Assembly (NCBI GenBank): GCA_013696395.1
Contig: JACCYQ010000146.1
Coordinates: 1 to 33,079 of the forward strand
Direction of reading: 5' to 3'
Length of the DNA: 33,079 bases
Source of the DNA: Chitinophagaceae bacterium
Lineage (GTDB): Bacteria > Bacteroidota > Bacteroidia > Chitinophagales > Chitinophagaceae
The position numbers and the translations under genes were made by a program. The notes beneath the pieces were generated by a model, which saw nothing but the letters and a program-made list of their open reading frames with translations, was not told where the DNA came from and made no database searches. This document shows positions 1-8,900 of the stretch, in pieces; the stretch's first letter is position 1, and every line of letters starts with the position of its first letter.

Positions 1-1466
1 CCCAGCCTGTCATCAAAATATCTTTTTCCAACCTGCATGAATGCACCTAACCGCCAAAAACTATTGATGGGCGAATTAAAATTGATGGTTACTGCAGGTT
101 GCACCAACATTCCATTATCGTCCCGGATTTCTTTTCGCAGCACATTAAATGTGCTGTTATTATAATCTACCAATTGTGCTACCCCACCATAAGAAAATTT
201 CCAGCCATTTTTATTTTTGTTGACATCAATACGCAGTTTATTTTCAATTTCCTGTGATTGTAATTTCAATGTTCGTTCTGCTTCGTTCGGATCCTGGTTG
301 TCTTCAAATTTATCCAGTTTATTATCCATCATATTCCGACTTAGCGCAACACTGATAAAACCATTGTTTATCTGGTGGCGAATAGAAGCACCTACCGTGT
401 AACTACACTGGTTTATGGTTGGATTTGAATTCAGCACATAGAGTTTTTCCGGTGATGCCGATCTCGGTTGTGCAAAAGAAAATTCATCTATAGCACCGAT
501 GCCCAGAAATGTGAGCGTTGTTTTTTTACTGAAGCGATGCGTGATCTTGTATTGAAAATCCCAGTAATTTGGCCGAATAGGTAAGTCGATGGCCTTGAAC
601 AGGAACTGTAAATAAGAACGGCGTGCGGAGGCAAGGAAAGTTGTTTTATCTTTTTTGATTGGACCTTCCAATGTAGCGGCTACTTCGGTTGCACTTAACC
701 TGAAGTTTCCCTGTACCCTGTGGGGATTTCCATCTTTTTGCCTGAACTGGAACACGGAGGACAATGCATTGTCGTAACGTGCATCGAAGGCGGATGAATT
801 TAGTTTTACATCTTCAATAAATGAAACGTTCAAAATACCTGTTGGTCCACCTGCACTACCTTGTGTTGCAAAATGATTGATCACCGGCACTTCAATACCA
901 TCCAGGTAAAAAACATTTTCATTTGGAGCACCTCCTCGGATAATAATATCATTCCGGAATCCGCCAACACTACCTGAGGTACCGCCAACACCGGGAAGCG
1001 TTTGTATTACCCTACTGATATCAAAATTTCCCCCGGGATTGCTCCTTATTTCTTCAGCCGTTAATCTTTGTACAGAAAGCGGGCTTTCAAGCGTGGCCGC
1101 TCTTACGGTTGCACGGTTAGCTTGTACCGTTACCCCGCTAAGCTCCTGGGTTAAGGTTTCCATTTCAATGTTTAACACCATATCATTTCCTGATGTAATG
1201 ACAATGTTAAACAATTGATTTTCCTTATACCCGACAGACGTTATGGTAAGTCCATAACTCCCGACAGCCAATGAAGAAAAAGAAAATCGCCCTGCTGAGT
1301 CCGTTATAAGTGATTGTCCACTTGATAATTTTAAACTGGCGCCAGGGATAGTCTGCAGTGTGTTTTTATCTGTGACGGTACCTATTAGTGAGCCAAGTGG
1401 CTGGGCATTCAGCATGGTTACTAAAAAAGAGCATATAACGAAAAGGAATATCTTTTGAACTTTCAT
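1..1466 (-). CDS. TonB-dependent receptor, N-terminal part (cut by window edge)
   Basis: The frame opens at ATG 1464-1466 and stays open to base 1, giving about 488 residues; the C-terminal barrel end lies outside the window. A signal peptide (MKVQKIFLFVICSFLVTMLNA, cleaved before QP) is followed by a carboxypeptidase-regulatory-like beta-sandwich (GSLIGTVTD to about residue 100). Then comes a TonB plug domain with the typical run SNPGGNFDISRVIQTLPGV and IIIRGGAPNENVFYLDG, and then barrel strands. This architecture is the usual Bacteroidota outer-membrane importer energised by TonB-ExbBD. No SusD-like partner is visible on this side. The substrate cannot be told; the nearby upstream secreted phosphoesterase and amidohydrolase could feed it, which is inference. 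Family call sure, substrate unknown. Confidence 0.93.
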   Translation of the reverse strand, partial: MKVQKIFLFVICSFLVTMLNAQPLGSLIGTVTDKNTLQTIPGASLKLSSGQSLITDSAGRFSFSSLAVGSYGLTITSVGYKENQLFNIVITSGNDMVLNIEMETLTQELSGVTVQANRATVRAATLESPLSVQRLTAEEIRSNPGGNFDISRVIQTLPGVGGTSGSVGGFRNDIIIRGGAPNENVFYLDGIEVPVINHFATQGSAGGPTGILNVSFIEDVKLNSSAFDARYDNALSSVFQFRQKDGNPHRVQGNFRLSATEVAATLEGPIKKDKTTFLASARRSYLQFLFKAIDLPIRPNYWDFQYKITHRFSKKTTLTFLGIGAIDEFSFAQPRSASPEKLYVLNSNPTINQCSYTVGASIRHQINNGFISVALSRNMMDNKLDKFEDNQDPNEAERTLKLQSQEIENKLRIDVNKNKNGWKFSYGGVAQLVDYNNSTFNVLRKEIRDDNGMLVQPAVTINFNSPINSFWRLGAFMQVGKRYFDDRL

Positions 1467-1586
1467 AAGTAGATGTTAGGGGAAATAACAACATGGCTTT
1501 GGAAAGGTTCAAAAAATGCGGAGAAGTTGACCAATATAAAGTTATTTGTTTATTGGATTGAAGCTATCTTACTAATCGGAGTTGAC

Positions 1587-1619
1587 ATAGTTGAATCTGC
1601 ATCTATAGGGTTCAACTAT
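1587..1619 (-). other. hairpin just past the amidohydrolase stop
   Basis: Perfect 9-bp inverted repeat, ATAGTTGAA (1587-1595) and TTCAACTAT (1611-1619), with a 15-base loop, beginning 11 bases after the amidohydrolase stop codon. No uridine run follows on the minus strand, so it may be a 3' end stabiliser or a factor-dependent stop rather than an intrinsic terminator. Confidence 0.3.
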
Positions 1620-1629
1620 TAATACGTTT

Positions 1630-3288
1630 TTATTTTCTCATAAAAACTTCTTTACCATTTACCATCGTGCGGATAACCTGCACGTTTTTAATATTTTCAG
1701 GATCTACTGTAAAAAGATCATGAGAGAGCACAGCCAGGTCTGCAAGCATTCCTTTTTTTAATTTTCCGGTTTTATTTTCATGGAAACCTGCATAAGCATT
1801 GTTAACCGTATAGCATTTCAATGCCTGTTCCACTGTAATTTTTTGTTCGGGATACCAGCCATTTGGATTTTTATCATCTAACGTTCTTCGCGTTACTGCT
1901 GCATAAATTCCTGTAATAGGTTCAAGCGGCGCCACCGACCAATCGGAACCAAAAGTGAGCATTGCATTCGCATTCAACAAAGAGCCAAATGCATACGTGC
2001 CTTTTAATCTTTCATCATCTAAACGTTTATAGGCCCACCTGCCATCATCTATTGCATGATAAGGTTGCATGGCCGGTATTACCTGCAAAGAAGCGAATCT
2101 TGCCAAATCTTTTTGATGAATATGCTGGGCATGTTCTATCCGTGAACGATGATCTCTTTTTGTTTTGTTTTGCGATTCTTCATAAACATTCAATAACCAA
2201 TTAATAGCCTGGTCGCCTATTGCATGCGTTGCAATATGCAGCCCTGCCGAATCTGCCGCGACTACCCATCGACGTAATAATGTGGTATCCGTAACCAACA
2301 GACCGCGGGATGAAGGCTCATCCAGATAGGGTTCAAAGAACCAGGCAGTAGTTGATCCCAATGATCCATCAACAAATCCTTTTAAACCACCCCAGCGAAG
2401 CATATCATCTCCGCGACCATCATTTTTAACCAGCGAATCTAATTTTTGCCAGGTCCTGATTGGTACATGAGCGTATATTCTGAGATTCAGCTGATCATTT
2501 GCATGCGCTCTTCGATATGTATTTAAATCAGTCCAGCCTCCATATCCGCCCATATCAAAAACTTGTGTCACCCCGTTTTCCCATGCGTGCTGTATTGCTC
2601 TTTGTAAAGATTCGTCCAATTCTTTTTCAGATGCATCCGGAATAAATCGTGAAACCAAACCCATTGCTTCATCTTTTAATATACCGGTAGGTTCGCCTGT
2701 TTTTGAATCCCGGATGATCTCTCCACCTTCAGGATCTGGTGTATTCTTAGTAATGCCTGCCTTGTTTAATACAAATGAATTAACCAAAACCATATGTCCG
2801 TCATAGCGGTTTACATATACAGGTTGATCGCTGGTCACACTGTCGATCCATTCTTTGCGGGGCAGTTCCCCACCCCATGCTTCATGATCCCAGTCACCAC
2901 CCTGTATCCAACGGTCATCATTAACCGAACTAACATATTCTTTTAATGTATTAATAAATGCAGCAGGTGTTTGTGCATTGCGAAGATTTACAGCGGCCAA
3001 TTGATAACCGCCGGCTAAAAAATGTGTATGGTTGTCAATGAAACCCGGGACAATCATTTTTCCATCCAGGTCAATTACCTCTGTATCAGTTCCTTTATAA
3101 GGTTCATAATCAGTTCCGACAAAAACAATGAGACTGTCTTTGATGGCAATAGAAGTTGCACGGGAATTGGTACTGTCGCCAGTCCAGATCTTTGCATTAA
3201 CATAAATAATATCAGCGTTAGAATTTTGAGAACAGGAAGAGATGAAGAAAAGTGAAAAGAGTATCAAGTATCCGGGTATATATCGCAT
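1630..3288 (-). CDS. lipoprotein amidohydrolase, YtcJ-like (Amidohydro_3 family)
   Basis: A 552-residue metal-dependent amidohydrolase. The N-terminus is a lipoprotein signal with lipobox ISSC (Cys19), so the enzyme is probably anchored in the envelope, unlike cytoplasmic YtcJ proteins. Metal-site motifs are intact: HTH at residues 87-89 in PGFIDNHTHF, Lys303 in GGLKGFVDGS, His351 and His355 in HIATHAIGDQ, His386 in RIEHAQHIH, and Asp449 in FGSDW. The C-terminus (MLADLAVLSHDLF) is the returning beta-sandwich seen in this superfamily. The start is an ATG directly before the signal peptide. It lies 124 bases after the phosphoesterase gene on the same strand. Substrate unknown: the family covers amides, carbamates and formamides. 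Family sure, reaction open. Confidence 0.9.
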   Translation of the reverse strand: MRYIPGYLILFSLFFISSCSQNSNADIIYVNAKIWTGDSTNSRATSIAIKDSLIVFVGTDYEPYKGTDTEVIDLDGKMIVPGFIDNHTHFLAGGYQLAAVNLRNAQTPAAFINTLKEYVSSVNDDRWIQGGDWDHEAWGGELPRKEWIDSVTSDQPVYVNRYDGHMVLVNSFVLNKAGITKNTPDPEGGEIIRDSKTGEPTGILKDEAMGLVSRFIPDASEKELDESLQRAIQHAWENGVTQVFDMGGYGGWTDLNTYRRAHANDQLNLRIYAHVPIRTWQKLDSLVKNDGRGDDMLRWGGLKGFVDGSLGSTTAWFFEPYLDEPSSRGLLVTDTTLLRRWVVAADSAGLHIATHAIGDQAINWLLNVYEESQNKTKRDHRSRIEHAQHIHQKDLARFASLQVIPAMQPYHAIDDGRWAYKRLDDERLKGTYAFGSLLNANAMLTFGSDWSVAPLEPITGIYAAVTRRTLDDKNPNGWYPEQKITVEQALKCYTVNNAYAGFHENKTGKLKKGMLADLAVLSHDLFTVDPENIKNVQVIRTMVNGKEVFMRK

Positions 3289-3412
3289 ACAGCTAATTTT
3301 AGGAAATATAAGAATTCTTCATTTATATTGAACGAGGGATAATCATCTCCATTGACAGGTTATAAGTTTCAAAAGAATATGGGTTGAACAATGCCTGGTT
3401 CTGTTCCCGAAT

Positions 3413-5287
3413 TTATCTCAGTTTAATTTCATCGATATCATTTAATGTATCTGGGTTTACAACTTTCATTATGATCTCTTTCCCATTTACATAAAATAAA
3501 CATATTGCATTCTGTACACTAAAAGCTTTGGTGTGCGGACTCCATGGGGCCTGCTCCTGCGCATAATAAGGTGCACCAGCGGCACCATTATTAATTTGAA
3601 AAATGGGTCTTGATATTTTTATCTTCTTTCCTTTCCAGTTTTCCGGATAAATTTTTACTTCGCTTGTTAATTCAAGCCTGTTGTAATTATGCTCATCACC
3701 TGTAAGTACGGCTACTACTTTTTTACTTTTATTAATTAGAATATCAAGGTATTCATCTCTTCTTTCAATAATCCCTTTATCTACCGGTTTGCCTGATATA
3801 TATGGTCGCTTATCATTATTGCCATTATACCACATATCATCCCCTACATGTCCTCCATTTGGAAAGATGGGTGTATGCTGCGTTAAAAAAATATGATCAA
3901 TAGCATTATCACCTTCTAATTTTTTGATGGTTTGTTCTAACCACCTAATCTGGTTATCCATTAAATAACCATGCAGATTACCACTGGTACCTGCATTCCT
4001 AGATATGGAAGGTGCATACCAGTAATCAGCATTTAAAACGATCATAGCTACATTATCATATGTGTAATAAAACACAGTTTCTTTATAGGAAGGAAAATCT
4101 TTATTTTTTTTATCGATATCATATTTATTGCCATCCTCACTATCAGGTCCATTTAACGGGTTTACAAAAGCCTCCTGCATCAAGGCTTCGGCAGATTCCG
4201 TATCATAAGGAAAGCGGTCAATAAAAGCAACTGTTGCTCCTGACGAATCTTTAAAAATATGTCCCAATGCTTCATGATTTCCCTGGCCAACATAAACTGG
4301 CATATAGTGCCAGAACGGTGCTAGTGAATTTTTCCAATTAGTATATTGCAGCAATTGTTCTTCCTTATTAGTCAAATAGCCATTGATCATATCGCCAGTA
4401 AACTGCATAAAGGCAGCTTTTTGCTGAACGGCCACAGCACCTATCTTTTTCATGATATATGCATTCGTCCCATATACCATTCTTTCACCGCCACCTAAAG
4501 CATGACGACTATCACTGGTATAAGCAAATACAAAAGATTTGCGGCTGCCGGGCAAAGGTGCTGTTGTAAAAGAATAGGTTTGTTTTAATGGCCCATAATT
4601 AACTGTGTAATCATATTTTTTCTCTGGCTGTAACCCGGTAATTTTAAATTCATGATGTGTCAGGGATACTGAATCCTGCATTAATTTATGATCAACTTGT
4701 ATACTTGCTTTAACCGGCATGGATGTTTCAAACCAAATGACTGCTTCACCGGATGTTATATTATTAACATAAGGACCTTCATAAATTGCAGGCACTATTT
4801 CAAAAGGACCTTTACCTGTAACACTGATAACACCATCAAACAATATTAATCCTGCTTGATTTGTAAGCCGGTAACCTATTGATAATTGCCCGCTTTGTTG
4901 CCAGCCCACCATATCAAAAGGATCTCTGAAATCTGTTATAATATTGATATTTGCCATACCATTAGCAAGCCTCCTTGTAACACGATAAACCGGTAATGGA
5001 TGTGGGGCCTGCCCATATGGAATGAGTCCGTAAGTGATAGTGCCTTCAATGTTTTTAAAATTCATTTCTACACCGGTGCTGGTACCTTTTGGATTACCAA
5101 GCATTTGTTTCAATGTATATCTTGCAGAGGTTGTATCTGAATAATAGCGAACACTGTCTTCGAGGTAATACAATCCTTTTGCATCCCAGGCCAAATTGGA
5201 ATAAGAGGACGGAATTCTATCCTGGGCATTTACACTACCAATTGCATTGACAGTAAAAATGGTAATTAAGATTAATTTTAAACGCAT
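3413..5287 (-). CDS. secreted metallophosphoesterase, purple acid phosphatase-like
   Basis: A 624-residue exported protein with a Sec signal peptide (residues 1-21, cut after VNA). Residues about 165-245 look like a fibronectin-type/PAP N-terminal domain (SGEAVIWFETSMPVKASI, GLQPEKKYDYTVNYG), and residues 250-560 are a calcineurin-like phosphoesterase. Blocks in order: SDSR (Asp259), GDM (Asp299), GQGNHEALG (Asn337-His338-Glu339), LTQHTPIF (His471) and LTGDEHNYNR (Asp531, His533). The order matches purple acid phosphatases, but the last block reads GDEH where the family usually has GHxH, and the Tyr of GDxxY is not in its usual place. It probably hydrolyses phosphate esters or diesters outside the cytoplasm. 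Substrate unknown. Confidence 0.87.
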   Translation of the reverse strand: MRLKLILITIFTVNAIGSVNAQDRIPSSYSNLAWDAKGLYYLEDSVRYYSDTTSARYTLKQMLGNPKGTSTGVEMNFKNIEGTITYGLIPYGQAPHPLPVYRVTRRLANGMANINIITDFRDPFDMVGWQQSGQLSIGYRLTNQAGLILFDGVISVTGKGPFEIVPAIYEGPYVNNITSGEAVIWFETSMPVKASIQVDHKLMQDSVSLTHHEFKITGLQPEKKYDYTVNYGPLKQTYSFTTAPLPGSRKSFVFAYTSDSRHALGGGERMVYGTNAYIMKKIGAVAVQQKAAFMQFTGDMINGYLTNKEEQLLQYTNWKNSLAPFWHYMPVYVGQGNHEALGHIFKDSSGATVAFIDRFPYDTESAEALMQEAFVNPLNGPDSEDGNKYDIDKKNKDFPSYKETVFYYTYDNVAMIVLNADYWYAPSISRNAGTSGNLHGYLMDNQIRWLEQTIKKLEGDNAIDHIFLTQHTPIFPNGGHVGDDMWYNGNNDKRPYISGKPVDKGIIERRDEYLDILINKSKKVVAVLTGDEHNYNRLELTSEVKIYPENWKGKKIKISRPIFQINNGAAGAPYYAQEQAPWSPHTKAFSVQNAICLFYVNGKEIIMKVVNPDTLNDIDEIKLR

Positions 5288-5480
5288 ACCTTAAGAATCA
5301 ATAATTAGTATGCAATATACTTTTAATAGATTTTCGTAAGATTGATTTTAAATTAAATCTTATAAACTGCAGGTATTACTATGATGAAGAAATTTAAAAA
5401 TTGGCGTATTTACATACTGTACATTCAATTCCATAAAAATTATTGGACGCTTAGTCAGGGCAGCACATTTATTTATTTAT

Positions 5481-6335
5481 TTACATTGGATTAGTAGGAC
5501 ATCCGAAGCTGCGTTTGTTTCCAAAACCTCCACCGCCTCCTTTACTTCCCAGGCGCAAAGAGATATTTATGCCGGTAAAATAATACCAGTCTTTTAATTT
5601 AGCGCCACCTCTTTGTGAACCACCGGCAGGGTAAGTGGGATTTCCAAATTGCACTTCATCACCTCGATAAGCAAGATCAACAGCCTGGGGACCTTTAAAG
5701 GCAAGTAACTCAGCTTCATCAGCATAATTGGTACTTACATCGTCCAGGTAATCGGTAAATAATTTTCTTAAACCAAGTTCAGCACCAATGCGAACATTAT
5801 CGTTTAAGGCAAACCGTAAGCCTCCGCCAAATGGAATAGCCAATTGCGTTAGTTTATATGGCTTTTTGTAACCGGGTAAACCCTGGCCTTCCGTACTTAA
5901 ATCCTGCAAGTGAACATGCTCCCCTTTTGTATCGTAAGTATATGGACTAAAATGAAAAACGGCTGCTCCACCAAAGATATAAGGCGATAGCCGGCGTTCA
6001 TATAAATTAAAGAAATAGTATTCGCCAACAACACTAAATTCAGAAATGGTGGATTCGAAACTAAGGTTTCGGGCTTTTAATGAGCTGTCTTCATTATAAA
6101 AATCAGCACCATTCACTTTGGCATAAGTGTAAGCGGCACGTAACAGAAATTTATCTGTTATTTCGTAATGGGCAGTAAGTCCGATAGCACCATTGGTTTG
6201 CTTGATATCAAAAACTTTATCAACCAGATCACCCTGGTAATTGGCCAATCCACCATATGCACCAATATGTAAATTCTGAGCAGAAGTAGCCAGGGTAAGA
6301 ACCAAAAATGCGGATACAATTGCAGCTGACTTCAT
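5481..6335 (-). CDS. DUF6089 family outer-membrane beta-barrel protein (PorG-like)
   Basis: Starting at ATG 6333-6335 gives 284 residues beginning MKSAAIVSAFLVLTLATSA, a clean Sec signal peptide cut before QN; an upstream in-frame TTG would add ten residues ahead of the signal and is unlikely. The mature protein has alternating strands ending in aromatic residues, as in an eight-stranded porin-like barrel. Shared blocks with the upstream neighbour are NYQGDL, RNLSF, TEGQGLP, FTDYLDDVST and KDWYYF. DUF6089 includes PorG of type IX secretion; whether this copy works in secretion cannot be told here. The tail is Gly-rich (KGGGGGFGNKRSFGCPT). Paralogue of the gene at 6532-7419. Confidence 0.85.
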   Translation of the reverse strand: MKSAAIVSAFLVLTLATSAQNLHIGAYGGLANYQGDLVDKVFDIKQTNGAIGLTAHYEITDKFLLRAAYTYAKVNGADFYNEDSSLKARNLSFESTISEFSVVGEYYFFNLYERRLSPYIFGGAAVFHFSPYTYDTKGEHVHLQDLSTEGQGLPGYKKPYKLTQLAIPFGGGLRFALNDNVRIGAELGLRKLFTDYLDDVSTNYADEAELLAFKGPQAVDLAYRGDEVQFGNPTYPAGGSQRGGAKLKDWYYFTGINISLRLGSKGGGGGFGNKRSFGCPTNPM

Positions 6336-6531
6336 GAAACTGAGATTTTTGCTAGGTAATTGCAAATATGAGGCCTAAGCCATAAAATTACGACGCTAAT
6401 TTTTAATGGAAAGAAACTTAACTCCGGCAATCCTCCAATCTGATTTGTCAGACAGTAAATGAAATTTCATGCATTAATGTAAAAAACCTGTCATTAAACA
6501 CCCGCAGTAATAGAAGAATTATGATGGATTT

Positions 6532-7419
6532 TTACCAGCGGGGACATTTAGTATTGTAACTCCGTGTATTAGCATCCGTTAAGTGATTAAACATCGATCG
6601 GATACCACTCCACTTTACTTCCATATGCAACCCAATAAAATAATACCAATCTTTTTCGGTAGGTGTGCCACGGATTTCTTTATCAGATGGATAGTTAGCA
6701 TTGCCGGGTAATTCATCTCCCCTGAAAGCCAGTTCCACAGCTTTTGGCCCGTTTCCATTCAACAAAACCTGCTGATCGGCATACGTAGTACTGACATCAT
6801 CCAGGTAATCTGTAAAAGTTTTACGCTGGTTTAGTTCAAACCCGATATTGAAATGATCACTTACGGCATATCTAAAACCGCCACCGAAAGCAAATGCAAA
6901 CTGTGTAAGCTTATATTTTTGTTTGGATGGATATTCGGGTAAACCCTGTCCTTCAGTGCCAAGTGGCTGGAAATAAACTTTATTTCCCTGCTGATCGATG
7001 GTCCACGGATTGAAATGAAAAATGGCACCACCGCCATAAATATAAGGGGCGAATTTTTTTGTTTCCAGGTCTGTAAGCGAAATTTCCAATCCAGTGTGTA
7101 CCTCTTTTAAACGGGTATTGAAACTCAGGTTTCTTGGTTTCAGGTAATCCCGGTTATAACGGTCCGCCGCCTGTATTTCGCCGGTTGCAACGCCGGTACG
7201 CCAGGTTAAATGAGGATGAAATTTTAATCTTGCAATTAATCCAAAAGCTGATTTGGAGCGATTTACTGTAAAACTATTTGGATTCAGGTCGCCCTGGTAG
7301 TTAATCAACCCGCCAAAAACACTTACACTCAATTTTTCAGTTTGTATCTGGGCTAATAAACTGGTTGGTAATAATAAAAATAATATAAGGATATGTGGGA
7401 TATCAGATCTCAAAAGCAA
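6532..7419 (-). CDS. DUF6089 family outer-membrane beta-barrel protein, second copy
   Basis: A 295-residue paralogue of the next gene downstream, sharing NYQGDL, PRNLSF, GTEGQGLP, KYKLTQ, FTDYLDDVST, RGDE and KDWYYF in the same order. The signal peptide region is LRSDIPHILILFLLLPTSLLA. There is no in-frame ATG between the upstream stop and the signal peptide; the best starts are TTG codons at 7417-7419 or 7411-7413, so translation probably begins at TTG. It begins 66 bases after the epimerase stop, so co-transcription is likely. The C-terminal tail is short and Ser/Arg-rich and, as in its neighbour, ends with a Cys-Pro motif (KCPRW). Function unknown beyond the family. Confidence 0.82.
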   Translation of the reverse strand: MLLRSDIPHILILFLLLPTSLLAQIQTEKLSVSVFGGLINYQGDLNPNSFTVNRSKSAFGLIARLKFHPHLTWRTGVATGEIQAADRYNRDYLKPRNLSFNTRLKEVHTGLEISLTDLETKKFAPYIYGGGAIFHFNPWTIDQQGNKVYFQPLGTEGQGLPEYPSKQKYKLTQFAFAFGGGFRYAVSDHFNIGFELNQRKTFTDYLDDVSTTYADQQVLLNGNGPKAVELAFRGDELPGNANYPSDKEIRGTPTEKDWYYFIGLHMEVKWSGIRSMFNHLTDANTRSYNTKCPRW

Positions 7420-7485
7420 AAGGTTTAAATAAAAAACTGGAGAAGTGGTTTCAAATATCTTTCCAGGTTTAAATAACGAATATTA

Positions 7486-8508
7486 TCAACCAATATTTTC
7501 CAACATCTTAATACCAAGTCCATTTTCTGTGGATGGATGAATATGCCCTTCCTGATATGTGAAACCGGATGCCAGATCCTGGCTTAATAATAATGGCCCA
7601 TCTACGTCCACATAATCGATCAGTGGCATCAGGTGAACAATAGCGGCAGAACCAACAGTGGATTCATTCATACAACCCACCATCACTTTCATATCTAATT
7701 CTCTTGCTTTGGTGATCATTCTCAATGCAGGTGTTATACCACTGCATTTGGTTAATTTAATATTGATTCCATGAAAATGGTGGAAACATTTTTCTACATC
7801 CTGTTCATACACACAACTTTCATCGGCAATCAAAGGCAATGGTGAGTGTTCATATAATTTTTTCATTCCTTCCCAATCATCTTTGGCCAAAGGTTGTTCA
7901 ATTAGTTCCACCCCCAGGTCTTTTAACCGGGGGATTTTTTCCAGTGCTTCATCAGCCGTCCAAGCCGCATTAGCATCAATCCGAAATCGTGCATCAGTTT
8001 GCTTTCGTAATGCGGTCACAATTTCAATATCCTGGTCTGTACCTAATTTGATCTTGTAAATTGGCCAGGGTTTCTCCTTCATTTTTTCAACCATTTTTTC
8101 AATGGTGTCAATGCCGATGGTATAATCTGTAACCATGTCGTCGTTAAAAGCTTCTTTCCAAAATTTGTATAAAGGCTTCCCTTTTAATTTGCCATACATG
8201 TCCCATGCGGCTATATCGAGTGCACAAACTAAAAAATGATTTTGTGGAAAAAGGTGATGCAGGTAATGCCAATAACGATCAGGCTCAGTGAAAGCGAATT
8301 TTTCTGCAAATGTTTTTTTCTGTTCCAGGTCGGCAATCATTTTTTCAACCGGAATATTATAATAGCTGATGGCTGGCGCTTCTCCATATCCTTTAATGCC
8401 AAAATGTTCCAGTTCGACGATCAGTGTAGGCTGGTGCGTTTTGGTTCCTTTTGAAATGGTAAAAGGGTATTTAAATGGTAATGAAAATGAGCGGTAGTTT
8501 ATTTTCAT
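7486..8508 (-). CDS. L-Ala-D/L-Glu (dipeptide) epimerase, enolase superfamily
   Basis: 340 residues with the muconate-lactonising-enzyme type enolase fold. Catalytic lysines are in YKIKLGTD (Lys152, Lys154) and IKLTKCSG (Lys251). Metal ligands are Asp178 (RIDANAAW), Glu204 (IEQPLAKDDW) and Asp229 (IADESCV). A GCMNESTVGSAA block and a DVDGPLLL block with the Asp-x-Asp signature of dipeptide epimerases follow. Such enzymes invert the second residue of L-Ala-D-Glu released from peptidoglycan, allowing murein peptide recycling; related enzymes accept other dipeptides, so exact specificity is inferred. It is cytoplasmic, with no signal peptide. The gene is followed at 66 bases by the DUF6089 pair and preceded by a 388-base non-coding repeat island. 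Confidence 0.9.
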   Translation of the reverse strand: MKINYRSFSLPFKYPFTISKGTKTHQPTLIVELEHFGIKGYGEAPAISYYNIPVEKMIADLEQKKTFAEKFAFTEPDRYWHYLHHLFPQNHFLVCALDIAAWDMYGKLKGKPLYKFWKEAFNDDMVTDYTIGIDTIEKMVEKMKEKPWPIYKIKLGTDQDIEIVTALRKQTDARFRIDANAAWTADEALEKIPRLKDLGVELIEQPLAKDDWEGMKKLYEHSPLPLIADESCVYEQDVEKCFHHFHGINIKLTKCSGITPALRMITKARELDMKVMVGCMNESTVGSAAIVHLMPLIDYVDVDGPLLLSQDLASGFTYQEGHIHPSTENGLGIKMLENIG

Positions 8509-8896
8509 TTTTAGATGTTTAGGATTCAGCAGTTGTGTTTAGCGTTTAGCGCATAGGGTTTAGATCTTTATTGTATTTAAGGTTAAAGGTTGAAATGTTT
8601 AAAGGGTTAAGGGGTTAATTTAATTTCAATTCCTGATACACCAATTCCTAATTCCACCCTGAGATTAAAGAAGGAGAACCAATAAACAAATCAACCAATC
8701 AAATACTTTTAGCCCAATTTCAAATTCCCAATTTCCCAATTCCTTATTAACTAATCAACCTCTCAACTTATCAACCAACTAACGGTAATGCATAACTGAA
8801 TTAATAATAGCATTCTAAGCATCAGCCCAATTCCAAATTTGCCCAATTCCTAATTCCTTATTACCTTATCAATCTCATAACTAATCAACTACTTAA
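8509..8896. other. 388-base non-coding island with two-armed word repeats
   Basis: No credible ORF in either strand. The left part (about 8530-8630) is built of GTTTAGCG and GGTTAA/GGTTGA words; the right part (8640-8896) of CCAATTCC, AATTCCTTATTA and TCAACC words, roughly the reverse complement of the left. The right part contains an imperfect direct repeat (separate entries). The transcript of the glucanotransferase gene would read through it, or stop in it, before the epimerase gene. Confidence 0.6.
8711..8782 (+). repeat. imperfect direct repeat, copy 1
   Basis: Begins AGCCCAATTTCAAATTCCC and ends TCAACCAACTAA. It matches copy 2 at 8824-8900 by eye over most of its length (same order of the blocks AGCCCAATT, CAAATT, CCCAATT, CCTTATTA and ATCAAC), with small indels. 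The copies are 41 bases apart. Confidence 0.6.
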
Positions 8897-8900
8897 CTAA
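8824..8900 (+). repeat. imperfect direct repeat, copy 2
   Basis: Begins AGCCCAATTCCAAATTTGCC and ends ACTTAACTAA, running into the stop codon of the glucanotransferase gene. Same block order as copy 1 at 8711-8782; a related sequence lies far away at 32858-32940. Confidence 0.6.

Noticed and set aside
5381-5494. Small plus-strand ORF of 37 codons (MMKKFKNWRI...)
   Set aside because: It overlaps the end of the DUF6089 gene, has no promoter or start context, and resembles chance AT-rich coding.
8711-8900. Possible CRISPR-like repeat-spacer pattern
   Set aside because: Only two degenerate copies, no constant repeat length, no unique spacers and no cas genes; it is a low-complexity word repeat.
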